A program made the translations under genes and the position numbers. Source: Chara braunii (taxonomy: Eukaryota; Streptophyta; Charophyceae; Charales; Characeae). Taken from it: a stretch of DNA of 23,596 bases. Below the pieces are notes generated by a model. The model searched no databases. It had not been told where the DNA came from and saw nothing but the letters and a program-made list of their open reading frames with translations. Positions 17,694-23,596 of this stretch are shown here, piece by piece. The stretch lies in assembly GCA_003427395.1 (NCBI GenBank), contig BFEA01000585.1:823374-846969 (forward strand), read 5' to 3'. Each line of letters starts with the position of its first letter. The first letter of the stretch is position 1.

Positions 17694-18535
17694 CAGACCG
17701 GGTGCACGTGGAGGTGCGGTGGGATGGCAATCACAAAGGAAGGGCCAGCAAGGTCTGCTGCAGAAATTACCTTCCATCGTCCAAACCATTTCGGGAGGAG
17801 TTTGCGCGAGACGTCTTGCTCCAACACGAATTCCTCAGTGAGGACCCGAACAAGGTCTCCCTCGCGGAAAGGACATGGGAGTCAACGTCGATTGGCTTGT
17901 TGCCGCATGCGGATTTGAGCCTTTTGCGTATTCGCTCGGGCTTTGATCAGCAGGTCCTGGTACTTCCGATCGGAAGCGGGAGAGCAAGCTACGTCGATGT
18001 CGGCGGCCCGTGGTAAAAGAAGATCGGTAAAGACTCGGGCTTTCTCTCCACCGTGATGCAACTCGAATGGAGTGATGCAGATTGCCAGGTGCACCGAAGT
18101 GTTATAGGCAAACTCGATGTCGGGAAGCCGGTCAACCCAATCTTTCTGGTCGGGACGGATGAGCGTACGTAGCATCATTTGAGCGGTCTGATGCGCTCGT
18201 TCCGACTGTCCGTCTGTATGCGGGTGTCGTGCGGAACTCGACTTCATAGTCGAACCGGACTCCGTCATGAGGGAAGTCCAAAAGGTTGACATGAAGCGAG
18301 TGTCTCTATTGCTCACAATGTCTTCCAGAACACCGTGGCAGGTAATCCAGCTGGTGTGCAAGAGTCGTGGGAGCTCGGGGGTTGTAGCACGGTACTTGCA
18401 TGGAAGAAAACGAGCGTACTTGCTCAAACGGTCAACAAGCTTGAGGATGCCGTCATGACTGAGGCGATCACGGGGAAACGGGCCTGTAACATCCATAGCA
18501 ATGGAGAGGCGCGGTGCCCGAGGGATTGGCATCCG
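17694..18535 (-). pseudogene. pol: integrase catalytic core and linker
   Basis: The core starts with MPIPRAPRLSIAMDVTGPF (first catalytic Asp). The second motif reads IVSNRDTRFMS, with Asn where the catalytic Asp belongs (codon 18308-18310). The third motif HPHTDGQSERAHQ keeps the Glu. The linker carries DIEFAYNTSVH and KARANTQKAQIRMRQQ. A TGA at 17882 interrupts the frame. It then continues with FREGDLVRVLTEEF, LLPKWFGRWKVI and IPPHLHVHPVCHA, up to the retroposon insertion. Confidence 0.92.
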
Positions 18536-18900
18536 TTACAGTTCGCCATAAGGGACCTGAGATCTACCTTTGTTACGATGGCAAACTGCACATGACTCAA
18601 TGTACCTCGTAACGTCATGAAGAACGTCGGGCCAGTGAAAATGCTGGCGGAGGCGGGCCAATGTGCGGGTGACGACAAGGTGTGCCGAAAGTGCGTCGTG
18701 GAATTCGCCGAGAAGGCGAGTCTGTAGGATGCGATCTTGGGGCACCACTAACAAGTCCTTTCCTCCCGTGTGGAGGAGTAGGAACCCGTCGGAGATACGA
18801 TAGTGACCAGCCGACGGGTGATCCGACAAAAGCTCCGCGTAGAGCGTGGAGTATGTCGGGACTTGTAGCCGTTGACGAAGTGCTGCTGCAGATTGTCGTC
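18536..18900 (-). pseudogene. pol: integrase zinc-binding domain
   Basis: The frame holds a complete HHCC domain: HDALSAHLVVTRTLARLRQ followed about 27 residues later by CAVCHRNK. It ends in TAA at 18536-18538, one codon before the core frame starts, so the two are continuous apart from this stop. The family normally has Gln at this place (as in LQPLPIP), one C-to-T change away from TAA. Confidence 0.88.
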
Positions 18901-19305
18901 GAGCTGGAAAGTCGCAGTCACTAGGGCACATAAATCGGGCTGTCGTGAGAGGGCGTCCGCTGCTCGGTTGGCGGGACCGGGAATGTGGCATGGGTCAAAG
19001 TCGAACGGGTCGATGTAATACATCCATCGACCGATCGTGCTATTGACCGTGTCCTGCGTTTTGTAGTAGGTCAACAGATTGTTATCAGTGTTCCATTTAA
19101 AACGTCGACGACCGAGAAGAAAGTGGCGCCACCGTTTGAGAATGGTGACGAACGAGAGTAACTCTTTCTTCCTAGCGTCGTCGAGAGTGTTGACGAGAGG
19201 CACCTTTTGGGAGAAGTTTTGAACCGGGTGTGAACCGTCCAAGTGGCATTGTTCTAATACTGCACCAATACTGTATACGGAAGCGTCCGTAGTCACTTGG
19301 GTGGT
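18900..19305 (-). pseudogene. pol: RNase H domain
   Basis: VTTDASVYSIGAVLEQ gives the first catalytic Asp, ARKKELLSFVTILKRWRHFL the Glu and NTDNNLLTYYKTQ the next Asp. The tether PGPANRAADALSRQPD follows. All catalytic residues that I can place are present, unlike in the plus-strand element. A frameshift near 19320 separates it from RT, and another around 18900 puts the integrase zinc domain in a different frame. Confidence 0.9.
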
Positions 19306-19760
19306 TAGGGTGGGGTCATAAATACGGAGGCCGGTGCATTTTGCATCGCTGCCTTCAACGTATTGAACTTGCCACGAGCTGCGTCATTGAACTCAAAGGG
19401 CACCTTTAGAGACTGAAGTCTCGACAAAGGGGTTGCTACTTTGGAGCAAGACTCGATGAAGCGCTGATAGTATCCAGCCAAACCCATGAAAGAGCGTACG
19501 TCCGTCGTGCAACGGGTTTTCGACCAATCCACGATGGCTTGGATCTTGTCCGCTAAGGGACAAATGACTTTCAGCGTCACATAATGGCCTAAATACTCAA
19601 GCTCTTGTTTGGCGAATTCGCACTTGTCGCGGTTTGCTTTGTACTTGGCTGCTCGCAAACGATCCAAAACCGCACGAAGGTGTACGAGGTGCTCGTCAAG
19701 CGTCCTACTATAGACAAAGATATCATTGAGGTAGATGAGGACGGTATGATCGAGCAAGTC
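19306..19760 (-). pseudogene. pol: reverse transcriptase, palm end and thumb
   Basis: In frame after the TGA at 19761, it reads LLDHTVLIYLNDIFVYSRTL. The catalytic YxDD box is YLND, with Asn (codon 19725-19727) for the first Asp of the pair, which would abolish polymerase activity. The thumb follows (TTDVRSFMGLAGYYQRFI), then PLSRLQSLKVPFEF, before the frameshift. Confidence 0.92.
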
Positions 19761-21310
19761 TCAGAATTTCGTCGTCATGGCTGCTTGGAAGGTTGTCAGG
19801 GCATTGGTGAGTCCAAATGGCATCACGACCCACTCAAAATGCCCATACTGCGTTTTGAAGGCGGTCTTGTACCGGTCTTGAGGCTGGATTTCAATCTGGT
19901 GGTAACCCGACTTCAAGTCCAACTTCGAGAAGTATGTCGCGCCGCCCAAACGCTCAAGGAGAACATCAATCCGAGGGAGAGGGCTGACGTTTTTTACAGT
20001 TTGTGCGTTAAGTTTTCTATAGTCGATGCATAACCGTAGGTCCTTGTTCTTCTTCCGGACGAAGAGAACCGGTGCACTGTATGGCGAACAACTAGGGCGA
20101 ATCCAACCTTTGTCGAGAAGGTCGTCGAGTTGTGCGCGAAGCACCACGAGTTCGTCTTCGCTCATGCGGTAAATGCATCCACGCAGAGGGACGACGCCCG
20201 CCTCGAGAGTAATCCCGTGACGTATGGGCCGATCCGGGACTGTTCCGGTGGGAGCCTCGAAGACGTCTCCATATCCGTCTAGGAGGTGAGTAATGCGTGG
20301 GTCCCACGGCGACGCGGCTGGTCCGTCCGTCGAGGGGAGGGCATGGAGGAAAACCACTCCCATCTCCTCTAGATCATTCCGAGCTATGGTGTCATGAATC
20401 CTCGCGTCAGAAACCACGTGACAAGCAATCGAAGTGTGAGGAGTCACGACCGTACACGGGACTAACACTCCGTTCCGATCACGGATGTGAACGGTTCGGT
20501 CATGAAAGTTTACCGGATGGTCGGAGCTACGCAACCAAGACATGCCTAGAATCATGTCGAACTTGGTGTCGAGGACGAAAGACACCGGCTCGCACGCAAG
20601 GGGCGCAAAGTACATTGGAACGCCGTCAACGCATCGGTTAATTGACTTTTGTGTGTGGTCGTCCGCAAGTGTGACTTGGGTAGGTTGCATCTTCCTTCGA
20701 ACACGGGGGCGGAGGCATGCGCGTGCCATAAAGGCTTGGCTTATAAAGTTGCAAGATGCTCCGCAATCAATCAAGGCACTGCAGGTGGCCTTTCCGATTT
20801 GAATGCGGATATAGAGCAAAGGAGCGTCGGTCTCAACTTGCCTTTGGGTGGCGTACTCGTGATCAATCTTCGCAAGATAGGAGCGGAGATCAGCTACTCC
20901 ATTGTCCGTCAACGGAGCTGGTACTGCAGCGTGCAAGTAGGAGCGTAGATTTGCCATTAAGGCGTTACAATGCGGCTTTGGCAAGGATCCGGTCAAGGGT
21001 AGAGGCATCCAAGAGAAGTCCTCTCTCGTAAGCGGGTCCAGGTCCTCAAGCCTTGACCACGTCGTCGAGTCCTCGGAATTTAGCGGCGAACTAACCGGTT
21101 CTCTTGCTGACGGTGTACAAGCTACGCATACGCTTTCTAAGTGCACGTGGCTAGGCTGGTCCAATGGTGGCACCAGCTGGGCTACATAATCCTCGTATGT
21201 ATCACGAGAATCAACGACTAACGCATGCTCCCCGACAGTGATATCGGTTGTTAGCAAGACAACCGGTTCCGGCGGAGTGTGGAGAGGTGTCGCCCCTCTC
21301 CGTGCGCAAC
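19761..21310 (-). pseudogene. pol: protease and reverse transcriptase N-terminal part
   Basis: A long frame opens at 21458 in the -1 frame relative to gag. True pol coding probably begins about where gag ends (21311). The protease has SALIDCGASCNFIS, with Cys in place of the active-site Ser/Thr, then the second half with DTKFDMILGMSWL. RT starts with RHGITLEAG and YRMSEDEL, then GWIRPSCSPYSAPVLFV, CIDYRKLNAQTVKN, FSKLDLKSGYHQIEI and VMPFGLTNA. The usual NAP after GLT reads NAL. It stops at TGA 19761-19763, with RT continuing in the same frame. Confidence 0.92.
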
Positions 21311-22141
21311 TTAGTTTCGCGAGTTCGCTGGACGGGGTACCTTTGCCTCCTTGTCCGGGCACTGTGCCGTAGTGTGGTTTACACTGTTGCACTAAAAACA
21401 ATACCCATACCATTGTCGAAGTTCGAATACTTCGTTGGTGATATTGTACGTCGTCCATGGTTGCTGCCCAGTCTCCGTCGCTGTCGTCCCTTGTGTCGCC
21501 TTGTTCTTCCGAACCCTTTTTGGACGTTTCGGCGGGAGCGCTGCGACAACTCCTCCATCACTCGAGGAGGCTGCTGCAGCGTGGAGATCAGGTGATCCGT
21601 CAGTGATCACCACATTGTTATGCGTCGGTCGTTGGTAGCCTTGCTTAGCCACATATTGCGGCTGGGACTGCCTTTCGTTGGCGGCCTTGTCATCTATTTG
21701 GATGACCAGGTTAGCACGGTCAAGGATGCCCTGGAATGAGGCATAGTCGTACTCGCTACCGAGTGCCGACCGCAGTCCTGTGCACGATCGCGAAAAGAAT
21801 TCGGATCGCAGGTTTGGGAAACTTAAGTCGAACCCTGGAGTGGTTACTATCTTCTGCCACTTGATCGTCCAGTCTGGTGTTGACATGTTCCCTTGCAAGC
21901 TGGAGTAGACCTCGTTCATGGCTGCCTTAACTACATTCCGGACCATGAAACGAGTGTGCCACATTTGCTCGAGCTGCTCCCACGTGATGTGCGTGTGCAG
22001 GTTGGCAATGGTGGTTCCCAGATTGGTCGCCAGATGGTTCATGAATGCCTGTGCTCCTCCAATAAGTTGGAGGTAGAGTGCTGTCATCATCAGGTAATCT
22101 GGTACGTGGTGGCAGGCTGCTTCAGTGATGAATGAATGCCA
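21311..22141 (-). pseudogene. gag: gag, capsid C-terminal part and zinc knuckle
   Basis: Continuing in frame after TGA 22142-22144, the frame gives WHSFITEA, ITWEQLEQMWHTRFM and the capsid core, then a basic stretch (PPKRPKRVRKNKA). It ends in a CCHC zinc knuckle with correct spacing (Cys-x2-Cys-x4-His-x4-Cys). The second x of the first pair is a TAG stop (21392-21394). The frame ends in TAA at 21311. The pol frame overlaps it by about 150 bases. Confidence 0.85.
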
Positions 22142-22597
22142 TCATGCCAAAGGGTCTGTTTTGTTGTAATCATCAAACTTCCCGATGCTGAAGCGTGGCA
22201 TCTTGTATGTCTTCGCGGCGGCTTCCGGTCTTGACTGCAGTTTGGTGATGTCCGTCTTGATGGTGGCCACCGTGCTGCTGATCGATGCCGGACTGGTAAA
22301 GTCACCCAGGTCATCGATGATGGTGACGACATGGTCGATGCGCTCGTCGAGCTGCTTCGCTATGTCTGTCGTGCAGCCTGGTGCTGCTGAGGGCTTAGCC
22401 TCGATGCTGTTGAGGCGTGTGATAGTGGATGTCAACAGTTGTTGCTGTTGTTGCTGATGTTGTGTTGCTGCGCGGATGGTGGGTGTCCAAGTTGCAGATT
22501 CTCTCTGCGGAGTCTGTCTCAGCTGCCGTCCAGTTTGGGCGTGCGCAATCTGCATCGTATTGTTCCACATTACCGCCCTCATCATACCCAACATCAA
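22142..22597 (-). pseudogene. gag: gag, middle part with coiled coil
   Basis: This frame has a Gln-rich run (seven Gln), then a helical, probably coiled-coil segment (LTSTITRLNSIEAK, DIAKQLDERIDHVVTIIDDL) and the start of the capsid region (YKMPRFSIGKFDDYNKTDPL). It ends in a TGA where related Gag proteins have Trp-Trp. Gag would assemble into cytoplasmic particles. Confidence 0.82.
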
Positions 22598-23145
22598 GTT
22601 AGCCAGGTTACTCCTTTCTGCCTCCGCCGGTGTTGGATCCGCCTGCTCGTCCTAGCCAGGCTACTCCTTTCTGCCTCCGCCGGTGTTGGATCCGCCTGCT
22701 CGTCCGTAGGCACAAAGATCATGCCTTGGAGTAGTGCTGTCCGCTGACTCTCATTCTGAATCAGAGACTCAGTGCTGGCGGCATTCCGCCTATCTTGAGC
22801 CGTTGCGTCAGCCTCAGCAGTCCGCTGAGCTTGGGCTGTTGCCTCTTGAGCAACCCGCTGACGTCCTGCTTCTGCTGCCTCTTGCTGTGCCTTTGCTGTG
22901 GCGACGGCATCTGTGAATGCCTGCACCCGCTGAAGGTAAGCTGCCAAAGTCTTGTGGTCCCCTTGGACCGGACAGGCGGGAAGGACCCCTGTGGTGACCG
23001 GTACTCCATTGGTACTGGATGCCGCTGGAGCCGTTCGCCTGCTGCATCGTTGTTGCTGATACTTAGGCCGTGGAGGTATCACAGTGTGGCTACGAACTGC
23101 GAGCCTGTGTCGTGGCAGTGCCCCGGTGTCCTGTTCCGTCGACAT
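22594..23145 (-). pseudogene. gag: gag, N-terminal part
   Basis: An ATG at 23143-23145 opens a frame with a basic start, then an Ala/Gln/Arg/Glu-rich helix (AYLQRVQAFTDAVATAKAQQ and following), typical of plant chromovirus Gag N-termini. The 52/53-bp duplication at 22601-22705 shifts the frame and creates a false C-terminus (stop at 22594). Without it the frame would join the middle gag segment. Confidence 0.8.
22601..22705. repeat. tandem duplication of 53/52 bp in gag
   Basis: tagccaggttactcc... at 22601-22653 is repeated at 22654-22705 with one substitution (t/c) and one missing c. It adds a number of bases that is not a multiple of three to gag. Confidence 0.95.
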
Positions 23146-23370
23146 CAGCGTGGGCTGATGTGGTACTTAGAACTCTCGGTGTGCACAGGCACGAGGAGGG
23201 CAGGGAGGGTGGGAACAGGGGTAGAACAGAACAAACAATCCACATACAGTCCCCTGTCCCAATGTGGACTGGACTCCTAATCAAAAAGGAAAAAGATAAT
23301 CTTCCCCCCCCTCCCCGAACAATTTAATTTCGAAGATAATAAATAGTTAATAAAGAAATGAATAATGTTA
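23146..23370. other. presumed 5' leader of the minus-strand element, then AT-rich spacer
   Basis: No LTR copy matching 16770-17153 and no primer-binding site is recognisable. 23281-23365 is A/T rich and leads into the dispersed repeat. Confidence 0.5.
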
Positions 23371-23596
23371 TGACCTGTCATCACACGGACTGAAACAGAC
23401 AGCCGATTTCTGAGTCTTGCCGTGGAATGCATGCCATACTAAGTTCCCCCGCCTGCTAAGTCTGCTTGNGTGTGTGTGTGCTGGACTGCATGTCTGTCTG
23501 AATGCTGGCTGACCTGTGTGAGTGTGCTGCGTGCCTGTCTAAGTGACTTGAGTGTGTGTGTGGCCCCGTCGGGGTCGTGGATGTGGGGGCAGGACC
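23371..23596. repeat. dispersed repeat, copy 2 (cut by window end)
   Basis: This aligns with 6467-6650 in the same orientation. It contains one undetermined base (n at about 23469) inside a GT run. On the minus strand the left edge would end GGTCATAACA, an LTR-like CA end, but no TG partner is seen. Confidence 0.65.

Larger units (their letters stand above)
17154..23145 (-). mobile_element. Ty3/gypsy chromovirus, decayed (minus strand)
   Basis: The internal region of a second element reads right to left: gag, zinc knuckle, protease, RT, RNase H, integrase and C-terminal chromodomain. That makes it a chromovirus, the Ty3/gypsy branch whose integrase chromodomain binds marked histones and steers insertion into heterochromatin. 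It carries in-frame stops at about 22142, 21392, 19761, 18536, 17882 and 17334, a frameshifting duplication in gag, a frameshift near 19320, another near 18900 and a 180-bp foreign insertion. Its proteins are clearly different from those of the plus-strand element. The 5' LTR and primer site are not identified. Confidence 0.9.

Noticed and set aside
21380-21400. Programmed -1 frameshift site in gag
   Set aside because: The T-run does not fit the X XXY YYZ pattern in the gag frame, and the stop lies inside the zinc knuckle, which points to decay.
6467-23596. The two dispersed repeat copies as LTRs of one 17-kb element
   Set aside because: They are far more diverged than the LTR pair inside them, and the interval contains unrelated elements in opposite orientations.
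1-23596. CRISPR array, bacterial operon or rRNA genes
   Set aside because: No spaced identical repeats with unique spacers, no ribosome-binding-site/operon structure and no rRNA sequence. All recognisable content is eukaryotic mobile DNA.

Overview
The window looks like transposon-rich nuclear DNA of a streptophyte (green plant lineage), possibly a charophyte alga such as Chara. The evidence is a plant-mitochondrial-type ribosomal protein S11 fragment, two different Ty3/gypsy retrotransposons (one with a C-terminal chromodomain), long microsatellites, purine-rich tracts and spliceosomal-type splice sites. The species cannot be fixed from the sequence alone. I see no certainly intact protein-coding gene. 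Almost everything recognisable is a fossil.

Layout. 1-1358: microsatellites and a minus-strand rps11 fragment. 1359-3851: a decayed, apparently intron-containing minus-strand gene of unknown family. 3888-4281: a 197-bp tandem duplication. 4282-6650: mostly unrecognised, with a dense palindrome, a candidate small membrane-protein gene on the minus strand and the first copy of a dispersed repeat. 6650-9536: unrecognised, with several small repeat arrays, including four spaced copies of a B-box-like 12-mer. 9537-15411: a plus-strand Ty3/gypsy element with 144-bp terminal direct repeats and a gag-pol broken by stops, frameshifts and deletions. 15412-16770: a spacer with a 30-bp coding-like repeat. 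About 16770-23145: a minus-strand chromovirus-type Ty3/gypsy element with its 3' LTR start, polypurine tract, chromodomain, RNase H, integrase, RT, protease and gag, and a 180-bp poly(A)-tailed retroposon inserted near its 3' end. 23371-23596: a second copy of the dispersed repeat.

The two retroelements are convergent (tail to tail) and belong to different Ty3/gypsy branches. Each would have encoded Gag (particle protein) and Pol (protease, RT, RNase H, integrase) for copy-and-paste transposition. Neither can do so now: both have altered protease active sites, and the minus-strand copy has lost catalytic aspartates in RT and integrase, both at positions that were CpG sites. The clearest nested event is the poly(A)-tailed insertion with a target-site duplication inside the minus-strand pol. 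I found no RNA gene or CRISPR array, and no previously undescribed system that I could defend strongly. The best leads are the poly(A) retroposon, the unknown decayed gene family, the B-box-like array, the dispersed repeat pair and the short-LTR element.
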